In this document: piece by piece, positions 12,576-24,225 of the stretch | How positions within the stretch are numbered: position 1 is the first letter of the stretch | How the letters are laid out: each line of letters starts with the position of its first letter | Assembly: GCA_029959085.1 (NCBI GenBank) | Contig: JARWIR010000013.1 | Span: 13,827,186 to 13,891,185 of the forward strand | DNA: 64,000 nucleotides | Source: Nemophila menziesii | Taxonomy: Eukaryota > Streptophyta > Magnoliopsida > Boraginales > Hydrophyllaceae | Direction: 5' to 3' | Program-made: the position numbers and the translations under genes | The notes under the pieces: model-generated | Told to the model about the DNA's origin: nothing | The model's input: the letters and a program-made list of their open reading frames with translations, nothing else | Database searches by the model: none

Positions 12576-14601
12576 CTCCTGATATAAATATAACACAATG
12601 GTGTATAACTTGAGACATTTAATAGGAGTATTAAATAGTACGACATAAATTTGATCGACGTTTCATTCATTTATAATGATTTAAAAAGCTCGACATAAGA
12701 CTTATATGAAGTCTTTCATAAAAAATAATAGCAAATAAAAGTGCATCCACCACCGGAGACTATATCTCCTTAATAAATATCTTACATGTGCTACAACTAC
12801 TATCTTGTATAGTGACTCCCCCTTGTAGCACATTCGTTTCAAAATTGTGAAAATTTCACGTCGTACAAGTGAAATTAATAAAATATTTGCTTTATTTATG
12901 TCTTTCTACTGATGGCCAGTCAGTTTATTTAGACATTTTAACTAAAAAAATCCTCAATTTCATATATTAATAGTTATTACGCGTATATATAAATATTCGA
13001 TCATGATCAATTTTTAGTTAGGTTCCAATAATTTAAAGTAGTAAAATAACTGAATGAGATCTCAATATATAATCAGGTACCTGATACTCAATAGGAGTAT
13101 TTTAATTCTCAGTTATATACACTACTTTGACATTTATAAGATGTCAAAAGTCTCATAATTAACAACTTGCTTATGTTGTTGCTCCTTTATGCTATCTTTG
13201 GAACCAAATAGATTTATTGTGCTTTAAGCGTACAATAGTCTAATTTTATAAGATAACTCTTTTGAGACATAAATTTAATCAGGAGCACTGATAACTGGTT
13301 ATTGTGACTTAGTCACTACACCTTTACAATATTTTTAATCATTTGAATGATTATACGAGGATCAGTATAAATGGTGTATTCTTGATTCCAGTTTTTTTCC
13401 CCATATTCTTGAGATTATAATATGTAAAATGTTCTCAAAATCCATCTTTGTGCACGGTGGTGGAGAAGTTGTAAAATTGCACAATCAAATTATCTTGATG
13501 GATATAATTTTTGGTCTTTTACCAATAGGGAGTATATTAATGAGCAACAGTCGTAGCAATTCGTCATAGACGATTCAGTAAATAAATGTGCTAGACTTGT
13601 ATTTATCTATTGATTTTGTCTTGAAAAAATAGTTCAATATCAATATTATTTTGGATAAAAATCATTGTTTGTGCATAGCCAATTTGCTAATATTCACTTG
13701 ATAATCTCGATCTTTAATGTTATCACTCGTGAATGTTTTAGTAGAATTTATATTTCCAATTATACATATGCTAATGTTGGAAAAATATAACATATAATGA
13801 TATTTTCTAAATATAAGTGGTATAGTCATAAAATAATCCACTCTTCAAATTTAGTAAATTTATTTTACTAGAGTCAAAATATATTTTGTTGAACTCAATG
13901 TTTCTAGGAATGTAATTTAGGTTTTTCGAGAATTTCTTATATAATTCACATCATCATACATCTTCTCATAGAATATCATTTGGATTTTGGATAAATGTTA
14001 ATCTGGGAAGCACAATACAAGTTTTTTCAAATCCTTCTATTAGGTTGGATTTACCAGATATGGTATTGTTAATTGCTTTTGAAAATCAGAGAAAAATATT
14101 TCATTTCTTAGGTTATGCGAATGAAAATCGAATTAATTGATAGATTATGCGATATATGCGCATAAAATATATCTTAAATTTCCCTATACTTCGTTTCATT
14201 TGTTTTTATATATAGGATTTCAGCATCCAAGTACCATGATAAGTAGTTGTCCCGAAAGGTCGAGAGCGACAAATTTGAGTTTCGTGAGATTTGACATGCT
14301 ATCATGTAATGAAAATATTTGTATTTGTATATGTAAAAATGCATATAAAAATATCATAAAATACTGAATCAATAAAAGATTTCAGTTTTATCATATACAT
14401 GATATTTATTAATTTATCAAAGTTAAAAAAAAAATTAACTTGTATTATAACCTCGTGGGATATCAGTCTACTAATTTGTAGAAAATTGATCTTTTTTAGT
14501 ATAGGTTATGCTATATCTGAGGATATGCATAAAATATATAAATACAACTTATGTATTTGTTTTAACTTATATATTCTATTAGAGTAAGAGATATAATCAT
14601 A
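12576..14601. other. AT-rich interior of the Copia element, no gene seen
   Basis: No frame with recognisable protein similarity on either strand; it is probably decayed element interior. The short frames near 14137-14587 are AT-driven. Confidence 0.5.
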
Positions 14602-14903
14602 CTAGGTAAAACCCGTGTCTGAAGACACTAAAGCAAAAATGAATTCCGTTGACAGGAATCGAACCCAAGTTAAAAAAAAACCGTGTCTGAAGACACTAAA
14701 GCAAAAATTAATTCCATTGACCGGAATCGAACCTAGGTTCAAAAAAAAATTAATAAGTGGAGTCAGAATCAATCCTGGCCACCGCTTATGTTTAGCCAGA
14801 TTAAATCATGGCCACCACTTATGTTTAACCAGATTTAATCCTGGCCACCACTTATGCGGGTAAATCTGGATCGTAAAAAAAATTCTGAAATATAATATAG
14901 ATA
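14602..14903 (-). mobile_element. small non-autonomous Helitron, ~302 bp
   Basis: On the minus strand it starts A|TCTATATTATATTTC (right end, ~14903) and ends with the hairpin GTGTCTTCAGACAC, then GGGTTTTAC, then CTAG followed by host T (left end, 14602). A 5' TC in an A|T target and a 3' hairpin about ten bases before CTRR are the diagnostic Helitron ends. The interior has three ~33 bp repeats around GGCCACCACTTATG (14775-14855, + strand) and two copies of a ~70 bp module containing GTGTCTGAAGACAC (14612 and 14683), so the terminal hairpin is duplicated internally. No coding. Confidence 0.75.
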
Positions 14904-15446
14904 TTTATATATTTCATATATGTATTCCAGCTTTGGGATATATTATATGTGTGTATTATATAAGACTTTGTGAAAATTACAATTTTTAAGTTAATTCTAG
15001 GAAAGATCCGTACGTGAAGGTGCTTAGAAAAAAACTAATTTATAAACTTATAATTGATAATGCAAAATTCATAATTTACTTTGTAACAATAATTGAATGA
15101 AAATTATATATACACGTGTTTTTCATAAATATGATAAAAGAGTCTTCTTAGAGAAACTATTTCTTTTGTGTTAATAGTTTCGTGGAGTTGATTGAAAAAA
15201 TCTTTAATAATAAAAAGTAGTTGAGTAAAATCTGATACTGAATCATAAGTAAATTTGACCATTTAAATTAACTAAACTTGCTTGTTTTAATCCGGTCTGA
15301 GAATTTCTACTTTAATTGTGCGAATACAACTCAATGCTCAAGTACTCACCAATTTGCTTGCTTGATTATATATGGTGCAAGGTATGTTTCTCTTTACTCT
15401 TTGCCTTTTTTACCTCTAATAAGCTGGTCATACATGTGGGCCAATA

Positions 15447-15644
15447 ATGACAATTGAACAGCTTCAGAAGAATTTTTGCAAGGTATGTATGAACTTTTTT
15501 AATATGTTTCTTATTCAAAGAAAATTATAAATGATGGTAAAAGAAAAGGTATGCTAAACATTAGTAATTGTTGGTTTTGATTTAGGCAGTTAAAGCTGGA
15601 CTTATGAAAATTCTCTCCGAAATAGGTATCTCACTGCTATCAAG
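15447..15644 (+). pseudogene. captured fragment of a glutamate synthase (GOGAT) gene
   Basis: Two adjoining exon pieces are visible. The first ends at 15482 (MTIEQLQKNFCK, then donor GTATGT). The second runs 15586-15644 after an acceptor TTTAG and reads AVKAGLMKILSEIGISLLS. Joined in frame they match the conserved segment of plant glutamate synthase in which TIEQ..KNFCKAVK..LLKILSKMGISLLS precedes the YCGAQIFE block (from memory of the family). The match stops after LLS. It is on the opposite strand to the other captured fragments. Glutamate synthase makes glutamate from glutamine and 2-oxoglutarate in plastids, but this piece of about 30 codons cannot be functional. Confidence 0.7.
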
Positions 15645-15959
15645 GTGTTATATGCAGTCTTGTTATTTGTATTCTTCTAACTTTTCGCATTTTTGTTACT
15701 GCAAACTCTGACTTACCCATGTTTGAAATGTTTTTTTTTTGTGATATCACATGAATATACCGTGACTGTTGGAGTGAGCAACTTGGTCTTATACTTATAC
15801 TGTACTTTTTGAATTGAATTGTTTTGTAGTAAATATCCATTTGGCGCAATTGCGGGAGATGGTATAACTAACATAACCCAATAAAAGTCACCTTTTCACC
15901 CAAAAACTTTCAAAATTTCTCGAGCCAAAAGTCCCGAAATTTTCGGTAAATTTTACTAC

Positions 15960-16900
15960 CTAGTTGAAGTTAAAATACAGAATTCTCAACTTGTCTAAAA
16001 AGTTAAAAGCAGAAATATTAGACATAAGATGACATATACATGACGTCATAGGAAAATATAAATAAATATATGCAATAACAGGGACTAATTCTGCAATTAA
16101 CTCTCCAACAGTTGCGCCCCCATACTCAAGCTTTTTATCGCCACCCAGGGGGAAATTTAGCGTCTTTTGCTGCTCGAGTCCAATTTTTTTAATAACCCAG
16201 ATTGCCCCTTTCGAGTTATAATTTGAAGGCGCAACATGCTTCTTATAATTGACAACCTCAGCACTATTATTAAACTTCATACCAGCAGTTTCGTTTTTAT
16301 TTTTCTTAGCAGCAGCTCTGTAGTATTTGTTCGTCTTAGAAGAAGCAGCTCCATCATAAACTATAATTGCACGGCTAGTCCCTGTATGATTCTTATTAAT
16401 TTATTTAGCTCCACTCGCAAAGTTTGAATTGAAGTTAGTCCTGGAGCTAGAGGAAATAATAGCAGCAGTCCAGAATTTTTCGAAAAGGACAAATCAGCCA
16501 CCAAAGTTTTCGAAAAGAACATATCAGTCCCAGAAGTCTTATTCAGGAATGGGCCTTGGTGTAGCAGCCAACTTTTCGCGCTCAAGATCTGTGTTCTACA
16601 TAGCAGCCAGTTTTCACATGGACTTTTGATGTTAGGTTCATTACAGGTCTTAGCAATTTAACATTCCTCACCGTTAAGCAAAGGAGCAGTAAACATTGTT
16701 TCAGGGAATAATTCAAGCACCTGGAGGGAAATACGTATTTTTTGTGGAATTCCTTATCATCAATATAATTATGGTCATCTATAGCAGCACGTTCTAAGTT
16801 GTCGCTCACATGGTAATTATCAGAAGTAAATTTAAAGTTCAAGCTATTTGCACCTTCTCGAATCAAGTTAGGGCCTGGAATCTGCAAATCATCTATTGGG
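15960..16900 (-). other. unrecognised, possibly captured gene sequence in the Helitron
   Basis: Less AT-rich than its surroundings, with two minus-strand frames: 15960-16280 (contains GDKKLEYGGATVGELIAELV) and 16582-16887 (contains IPGPNLIREGANSLNFKFTS). The composition and the setting among captured exons suggest a further gene fragment, but I do not recognise a family. Confidence 0.35.
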
Positions 16901-17063
16901 ATACAACTTTTTTACTGCAGTTTTGAAGATTCAATAGCAGCAACAGCATCAATCTTATTTGAATATTTTGAGACAACAGATTAGAAAGGTTCAATTGCAG
17001 CAGTAGGATCAAGCATGTTAGAATTTTTTTTGCAGCAATTTTGAAATAAACCCACCTGATTAC

Positions 17064-17666
17064 CAACCCTCCAATGTCTATCTTCCGCTAACTCAACTAT
17101 AGCTGGTAAAAGTGATTGTGATAGTAAATCTATTCCAATCACCTGTGATAAAATTAAACAGTAAATTAGATTATAACATTTCTTAAATTAACTTATTATA
17201 ATATAAAGTAATAAACCCACCTGATTAACTTGATCAGGCTTGCTAATAATATTTAAACGCACATCAGGAAATTCATCTTTTAAAAGCGAGAGAAACATCG
17301 GAAGAAGTTGATCAATAGTTGCATCCTGAATAAATTAAAAAATAGTAATTAATTTATTTTATATATAAATTTAAAAAGAAAAATTACCTTTCCTAAGACT
17401 GGGGCCATTCCCATTATTACAGAAGCCAAAGCAGATCGAACATGCTGTGAAGAATCTGACGATAATTCCTACAGAATATATTAGATTAATACTTAAATCA
17501 TCAGTAAAAATTTAATTAATTAATTTACCTTCACACAGGGGAAAATTTGTTGAATAGCTAGTTCAGGACTAAGAATCCGACAAAATTTAATAACTTTTCC
17601 AGCAGCTGCTATACGAAGTTCAGCTTCATTATCTTTAAGTAAACGTACATAAGCAGGTACAATTGA
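17064..17666 (-). pseudogene. captured fragment of a PP2A scaffold subunit A (HEAT-repeat) gene
   Basis: Four consecutive exons with introns are readable on the minus strand: about 17666-17529 (VPAYVRLLKDNEAELRIAAA, then FCRILSPELAIQQIFPCVK), 17468-17398 (ELSSDSSQHVRSALASVIMG, then MAPVLGK), 17325-17221 ([20 protein letters not shown], then DVRLNIISK) and 17142-~17064 (VIGIDLLSQSLLPAIVELAE, then DRHWRV). Exon borders are GT..AG. These are successive HEAT repeats of the 65 kDa A subunit, which scaffolds protein phosphatase 2A in the cytosol. Only the middle of the ~590 residue protein is present, with no start or end, and the sequence breaks off after RHWRV. A non-functional gene fragment inside the Helitron. 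Confidence 0.88.
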
Positions 17667-17879
17667 ATATAGTATATATTCCTTCTCAAGTAGATAGAAC
17701 ACATAATTTTATACTACAAATGTTGCCACATTGATAAGCTAGTATAAGGGGAAATCCGAACCTGCCACATTGATTAGCAGTGTCAAGCATTTCAGCTTTC
17801 ATTTTATCGACACTTAACCACGTTCACCACTTATAACCTGAAAAAATAATGCAATTTTAACATTAAAAAAAAAACAAAA

Positions 17880-18040
17880 TTCGAGAAAGGTGTGTTTGCA
17901 CCCTCGCCATTGTTACCCGGTTGTTCTTCTAGCTGACCAATCAGTGTTAGCATTCTGTTTCTTCCTTTTGCTCCCTGTGGGTCCCTTTCTGTTAGAAGGA
18001 TTAAGATTAAGTAAGCTAAGTGCATCATCAACCTTAGACA
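17880..18040 (-). other. unrecognised exon-like piece in the Helitron
   Basis: On the minus strand a frame starts MSKVDDALSLLNLNPSNRKG and runs ~42 codons before a stop. It looks like coding sequence but I cannot place it. It lies between the PP2A-A and centrin fragments. Confidence 0.3.
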
Positions 18041-18100
18041 TGCACTATAAGTCCCTCTATTATGAAAAAGTCACTACATGCCTCTATATTATGTTTTTAC

Positions 18101-18389
18101 CTCTTCAGCCATTTCAAATCCAAGGGGCCTGTAATAATCATGAATTAGAACATTCAGAACTATCAATTAACACGTATGTAAGAAAATTACAATTTACAAA
18201 CCTCATTGCGACATTTAACTCCTTGGAATCGATAGTGCCTAGACAAAGAAAATAAGAAAAATATAACGTTACGTAAATATCGGGGTAAAAGAGATTAAAA
18301 ATAGATAATTACCAGAGCCATCAGTATCGAAAAGTTCAAAAGCTTCATTGATCTCTTGGCTTTTAGTTTTGCAGGCGGTTCATAACTAT
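18101..18389 (-). pseudogene. captured fragment of a centrin (EF-hand) gene
   Basis: Three exon pieces on the minus strand: 18389-18313 (ends KSQEINEAFELFDTDGSG), 18238-18202 (TIDSKELNVAMR, with GSG completed across the junction) and 18128-18101 (PLGFEMAEE). Joined, they give the first EF-hand loop (D-T-D-G-S-G-T-I-D-S-K-E) and its flanks, as in plant centrins and related calmodulin-like proteins. Introns keep GT..AG borders. Upstream of KSQEI the frame is closed by stops, and nothing follows MAEE, so only about 40 codons survive. Centrin-type proteins are Ca2+-binding regulators; this copy is dead. Confidence 0.8.
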
Positions 18390-18399
18390 CTGCAAACCA

Positions 18400-19040
18400 A
18401 CAAAGAAAGGATTTCAAATCTGTATCATATTAGCACACATAAAAATACAATCTGTCAGACATTTGATAGAATACCTGAGAAGTATAAAACAGGCGGCGGT
18501 CTTAGTAGATTCTGGAAATATCAACACCATCACGACGTCGAGACTTCGTTGAATCATCACGTTTAACAGCGCAAATCCTATCACTTCTCATATACAATCG
18601 TCCAAATGGGAGATGCAATATAAAAGTAGCTTGTATTTAAGCCAACGCCTCTTCAACGCGTAAATCATTAGCCAACTATGATAACACCCGTTAGATGGTC
18701 ATAGAGTCTGAGCGTGTAAAGGAAGAAGAAAGGAAGAAGAGGAATTCTGTTTTCGAAGCAAAAGCGTACCTTAAGCTGGAGTTGTGTTTGAGTGAGCTTC
18801 TCATGGCCCCTCACGACGGGGTAAGATTGACAGATTTAAACCTTCAGATAAAAGATCAAGGAGAAACATGTAAGAAACTAAATCGGTTGTGGTGATGGTC
18901 GAACGGTGGAGGTGAGACGGCGGAGGTGAGGAGTGGCGAAGAAGAGGGGATAGTAGGGTTTGTCAATAAAGCTTTCTTTTTTCTTTTTACCTTAGGCGTT
19001 AGTTTTTTTTTCTTTTTTAATTATTTTACTATTTATAGGT
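18400..19040. other. remaining 5' part of the larger Helitron, no gene recognised
   Basis: A short minus-strand stretch near 18480-18570 (MRSDRICAVKRDDSTKSRRR) is exon-like but unidentified. The rest is non-coding and moderately GC-rich up to the Helitron subterminal repeats. Confidence 0.35.
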
Positions 19041-19183
19041 GAGGCCAGAATCAATCATGGCCACCACTTATGTTTTGTCAGAATCGATCCTGGCCACCAC
19101 TTATGTTTTGCCAGAATCGATCCTGGCCACTACTTAAGTGGATAAATCCAGACCGTAGGAAAAACTTCGAAATATAATATAGA

Positions 19184-20040
19184 TAGCGTATATACCATAT
19201 ATAATATACCATTAAATTGATATATAATATACCATTAAATTGATATATAATATACTATAAAATATATAAATTATTGTTAAAGATAATATGATTACATTAA
19301 ATAAGAGGTACTCCTTGCAACAGTGAATACTAATCAAATTAAATAAATAAAAAATATAGAATGATTTTAAAAATATGGAATTACTTGACCAAAATAATAT
19401 GTAGTTTACCAATAAAATTAATAGAGTATATCCTTTCGAACAAAAAAAGAATGATTAGTTATACATGTTGATGATTAATAATATATTCAATAATAATAGC
19501 TTCACAATGAAGTTTATTAGATGTCAAATTCGTTTGAGCTTTTTTTTTCTTTTTAATTAAAATGATCTATAGTCAAAACTGAGGTTTTGACTTTTTCTTT
19601 TCAAATGGTTTTTGCTTCACGTGTGGAAGCTACACATAAAGTCTTTGACTTTTCTTTTAAAAACTTCACTGCGGTGAAGGTGATAATTAGATGCATATAG
19701 TGCCTTTTTTTCCCTCTCTGATAACACCACGGTGAAGGTGATAATTAGATGCACATATAGTGCCTCTTTTTTTTTCTTTTTTTTTTTTTCTGATAACACC
19801 AATTGAGTTTTAGAAAACTAGATTCTTTATCAATCCCTCATATAGAAAATGGATTTTTTATCAATCCAACAAGAAAAAAATATTCACGGACAATTTTCTT
19901 TTTTTTCTTTTATGTCATTTGACAAAGCTATGGCTTTGATTTAGATTTCATAGCGGTGAATCTAATTTTTTTTTTCTAGAATGAAAAAAACAAATAATTA
20001 AATCTAGTATTAGAAGGTAGAAGCTATCGTGCTGATAACG
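19184..20040 (-). other. Copia leader region with a small tandem repeat
   Basis: AT-rich DNA between the Helitron and the right LTR, corresponding to the element's 5' leader. A ~45-50 bp module with GGTGAAGGTGATAATTAGATG occurs twice (19674-19695 and 19731-19752 regions). Short dispersed copies of ATATATAATATACCATTAAA occur at ~19195-19245. No gene. Confidence 0.5.
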
Positions 20041-20215
20041 TGTTAAGAACATTAGAGAAAGAAAGAAGAGAGTTATGTTTATTATCAGAGAGTGTAAAGA
20101 TTACATAGTGGGAACTCCTATTTATAGGTAATATGTAACCCTAAACCCTAGTGTTCATGGGCTTGACTATTAGCCCATGGGCTGGAATGAATATCCACTA
20201 AATAGGTTTATAACA
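20041..20215 (-). repeat. right LTR (5' LTR) of the 8.5 kb Copia element
   Basis: Starts TGTTAAGAAC and ends GGTTTATAACA, followed by the duplication ATAAA at 20216-20220. The interrupted array sequence resumes at once (CATATTATTATC). Confidence 0.9.
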
Positions 20216-20844
20216 ATAAACATATTATTATCATTTTTTCGGTGTAAAAATTTGAAAAATAACTGTTGTAGAGAAGAAGAAAAATAAGCAATCGCACATT
20301 AGTTTTTTGTGGAAGGACACATTAAGACGTTAAGGTAAGGTTAACAAAGAAAGGTATATTAGAGGGAATAATTAATTTATTGAATGAAATAAGTTGAAAA
20401 GTTGGAAAAGGAAATTCATATCTAGAAATCTTCATGATTCAAGGAATTAAGATACTAGAAAACCCTTAAAATACAAAAATAATATAATCAATATCTGGAA
20501 TTCTTTTTGATTCTAGGAATTGATATTGCTAGAAAAGCCTCAAAACACATAAATAATACAATCAGTATCACAAACTCCTTCTGATCCAAGGAATTGAGAC
20601 ACTAGAAAAACCTTAAAACACGAAAATTAAAGGAATAATTAAATTATTTTTAAACAACACTAAAAACTGGAACAATACACTGATCCATAGCGTGGTTAAG
20701 CCTGAAATAACACAAAAAGACCAGTAGAATGTACGCAAATAGAAAATCTTTTTGTAAGATGGAAGAAAAGAAGGAAAATGACTTGAAACCCAAGGATCCT
20801 ATACTTCACCTAAAAAACTGTAGGACAAAATTTAAAAACTTAAC

Positions 20845-21690
20845 ATACCTCCAAAGGTGAGAAACTTTCTTTGAAAAGTGTGTCAAATTTCACTAGCTAC
20901 TGAATACAATAAATTTAAAAGAAAATGTGCAATGAATCTGTAAAATTTAACATATAGAAATAGAAGATATTGAGCACTTGATATTTGATTGTAACAGGGC
21001 AAGAGTTACATGGTATGCGACTTCTCTGGAAATATTGTCAAGAAACAACAAAACAATAATCTTTGTTACATCATATACACTTCACAAAGCGATTCACTTA
21101 GTGGAGAAGGCTGCAATGATTGCTTGGGCTATCTGGAAGGCTAAAAATGATTATATTTTTGAAGGAACAGACTTACCCCAAAATATAAAGGAAGCATGAA
21201 ATATAGTCAGTATGGTAAGGATAACAATATTAAACCCACTATTAATATAAATGTATATGCCATTTTTTATTAAATGCACTAACAAGGCATATATTAAATG
21301 CACTAAACTTCTTTACAAGGACACATTTTGGAAGGTCAAACATGGAATTTCAAGGCAGAGTCATCTTTTGAAGCTGGGGTTTGGGAATCAGGAAAGCTAC
21401 AATTATTGCACAGTCTTATCCTTTTACGCACATTATTAATAATTGTAATAATATTATTAGCTTCCTAGCAGTTAAGAAAGAACCACCACATAAAAGTATT
21501 TATAATCTTTATAGAGATATTTGTAACTTGGCTTGTAATAGGAATATTCACTACTTCTTCACTCCTGGAAATAAGAATATATATGCGCTGACTAGATAGC
21601 CAAACAACAAGTTGTTGGTTTGTTGTTTAGTAATTGAGCCTTTGACCCGAATTTCCAAATAGATAGACAGGTTTTGGATGACGCAATACC
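20845..21690 (+). pseudogene. array unit 4: zf-RVT plus RNase H remnant (shortened)
   Basis: Same order as the other units, with deletions in the linker (the ANNVAAKAS-type part is missing around 21185) and at the 3' end. Surviving frames are 20978-21199 (zf-RVT) and 21381-21599 (RNase H, MGIRKATIIAQSYPF). The Trp position upstream of the proline motif is TAA. Confidence 0.75.
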
Positions 21691-22485
21691 TTTTATATGA
21701 AATTATGCATTCACTAAAAAAAGGTTAGATAAAGACTATTTATAGCAGTATTGCATTATTTCTTAATTATTTTTGTTAAAAGTTGAAGGATAATCTTTTT
21801 ATTAGTAACTTATATTATAAAAATAATTACAGCAAAGACTCTTTGTCAAAAATAATTATTAACATATTATTATCGTTTTATAACAGTAAAAATTTAAAAA
21901 ATAACCGTCATGGAGAAGAAGAAAAATAAGTCATCGATGTTAAATTTTTGTAGAAGGACATATTAAGTTGTTAAAGTAAGGTTAACAAATAGAAGCATAC
22001 TAGAAGGAAGAAATAATTTCTTGAATAAAACAAGATGAAAGGTTAGAAAAGGAAACTTATATCTGGTACCCTTCATGGTTCCAGGAATTGAGATACTAGA
22101 AAAACCTCAAAACACAAATAAAATAATCAATATCTGGAATTTCTTTTGATTCCAGGAATTGAGATGCTAGAAAAACCTTAAAACACAGAAATAAAATAAT
22201 CAATATTTGAAACTCCTTCTGATTCTAGGAATTGAGATGCTAGAAAAACCTCCAAACACAAAAGTAAAATGAATAAATAAATTAATCTTACACAACACTC
22301 AAAAGAGGAACAAACCATTGATCAGTAGCCCGGTAAACCCTGAAATAAGAGAAAAAAATACTAGTAGAATGTGTGCAAATAAAAAATCTTTATCTGAGAT
22401 GGAAGAAAAGAAAGAATATGACTTGAAACCAGAAGGATCATATACTCAACCTAAAAAACTTTAGGACAAAATTTAGAAACTTAAC

Positions 22486-23432
22486 ATACCTCCAAAGGTG
22501 AGAAACGTTCTTTGGACAGTATGTAAAAATGCACTAGCTACTGAATACAATATATTTAAAAGAAAATATGCAATGAATAATATCTGTAAAATTTGTCATA
22601 TAGAAAAATAAGATATTGAGCACTTGATATTTGATTGTAATTGGGCAAGAGTTACATAGTATATAACTCCTTTTTGGGAATCTTGTCAAGAAACAACAAG
22701 ACAATAAACTTTGATAAATGGTTTATTAAACTGATATGATAGTTATAACATATACAGTTTGATAAATTAATTGACTTTGTTGAGAAGGCTGTCATGATAG
22801 CTTGGGCTATCTGGAAAGGTAGAAATGATTATATTTATAAAGGAACAAACTTACCCCAAAAAATGTAGCTGCTAAAGAATCAATAGCCTATGATGAGTTC
22901 ATAATACTCCACAAAAGTCCTATTGAACCTGAGGCTAAGAAAAATAATAACACAAAAGGAAGTATGACATATAGTCAATATGGTAAGGATAGAAATAATA
23001 AACCCACTATTAATATACATATATATGCCAGTTATATTAAATATACTAACAAGGTAGGCTCTGGATGTATAGTAACTTCTTTACAGGGATGGAAGGTCAA
23101 GCATGGAGTTTCAAGGTAGAGTCATCTCTTGAAGCTGAGGTTTTGGAAATCAGGGAAGTTACAATTGTTGCACAGTCTTATCCTATAATATATGTGCACA
23201 TTTTAATGATTATAATAATATTATTAACTTCCTAGCAGTTAAGAAAGAACCACCAAATAAAAGTATTCTTAATCTTTATAAAGACATTTGTAACTTAGTT
23301 TGTAATAGGAATATTTATTACTTCTTCACTCCTAGAGTAAGAATAGATGCGCTGACTTGATAGCCTTTAACAAGCAATTTCCAATTAGATGGACTAGATT
23401 TGGATGATGCAATACCTGAGGGTAGTGGATGG
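22486..23432 (+). pseudogene. array unit 5: zf-RVT plus RNase H remnant
   Basis: All parts are present but no frame exceeds 60 codons. A TAA falls in the zinc segment (IEK* at ~22610). The RNase H strand SFKVESSLEAEVLEIREV is readable at ~23110. Upstream Trp position TAG. Confidence 0.75.
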
Positions 23433-24225
23433 CCTTTTGTAAGATCTTGAGATTTTATGCTCCTTTATGAAATTATGCATTCACATATTGTATTTGAATT
23501 TATTTATTTTTGCTAAAAGTTTAAGGAGATTTTTTTTTTAATTATTAACCTAAATAATAAAAATTAAAGCAAAGACTCTTCGTCAAAAGTAATTATAAAC
23601 ATATTATTATCGTATTTTTAACAGTAAAAAATTGAAAAATAACTGTCGCATGGAAGAAGAAAAATAAGTTGTCGCCCTTAGATTCTTGTGGAAGGACAGA
23701 TTAAGCCGTTAATGTAAGGTTAACAAAGAGAGGTATACTAGAAGGAAGAAATAATTTCTTGAATGAAATAAGTTTAAAAGTTGGAAAAGGAAACTTATGT
23801 CTGGAACTCTTTCTTGATTCCAGGAATTGAGATACTAGATAAACCTCAAAACACAGAAATAAAATAATTAATATCTGAAATTCTTTTTTATTCCAGAAAT
23901 TGAGTTGTTAGAAAAACCTTAAAACACATAAATAAACTAATCAATACCTGGAACTCCTTCATATTCCAGGAATTGAGTTGCTAAAAAAAATTTAAAACAC
24001 ATAAATAAAATGGCTAAATAAATTATTCTTACAGAACACTCAAAACTGGAACAAACCCACTGATCAATCGCCTGGTAACCCTGAAATAACACAAAAAATA
24101 TCTGTAGAATGTATGCAAATAAAAAATCTTTATCTAGGATGAAAGAAAAGAATAAAAATAACTTGAAACCAAAAGGATCTTATACTCAATCTACAAAATT
24201 GTAGGACAAAATTTAGAAACTTAAC

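Larger units (their letters stand above)
14997..19183 (-). mobile_element. gene-fragment-carrying Helitron, ~4.2 kb
   Basis: Its minus-strand 5' end (TCTATATTATATTTCG, right end at 19183, preceded by A) and the subterminal GGCCACCACTTATG repeats (19050-19130) match the small Helitron at 14602-14903. The left end, 14997-15000, is CTAG preceded on the minus strand by CACCTTCACGTACGG, an apparently degraded relative of the 3' hairpin. The base after CTAG is A rather than T, so this end is less secure. Between the ends lie intron-containing fragments of a centrin gene, a PP2A A-subunit gene and, reversed, a glutamate synthase gene, plus unrecognised stretches. No Rep/helicase. Retained introns favour DNA-level capture. 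Confidence 0.65.
11711..20215 (-). mobile_element. Ty1/Copia-type LTR retrotransposon, 8.5 kb, pol mostly lost, TSD ATAAA
   Basis: Two direct repeats of ~175 bp (11711-11885 and 20041-20215) begin TGTTA and end TAACA, and are bounded by the 5 bp duplication ATAAA (11706-11710 and 20216-20220). By eye they differ at about ten positions. Orientation is minus: a purine tract (complement of CTCCCCCTTGG at 11886) adjoins the left LTR, and a Copia RNase H end lies at 12105-12329. Beside the right LTR the minus strand reads CGTTATCAGCACGA, which is not a TGG-type primer site. It resembles the complement of a tRNA-Ile anticodon stem-loop, suggesting half-tRNA priming (inference from memory of the tRNA). 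Gag, protease, integrase and most RT are absent, and the interior is occupied by nested Helitrons. Non-autonomous and dead. Confidence 0.9.

Noticed and set aside
14725..14740. tRNA-like GGTTCGATTCC match (minus strand) as a tRNA gene or SINE
   Set aside because: Only a B-box-like string is present, twice, with no A-box, cloverleaf or poly-A; it is explained as part of the Helitron interior.
14615..14863. 82-codon frame with repeated GHHLC peptides
   Set aside because: The peptide repetition comes from the 33 bp repeats of the small Helitron; both ends fall in non-coding Helitron sequence.
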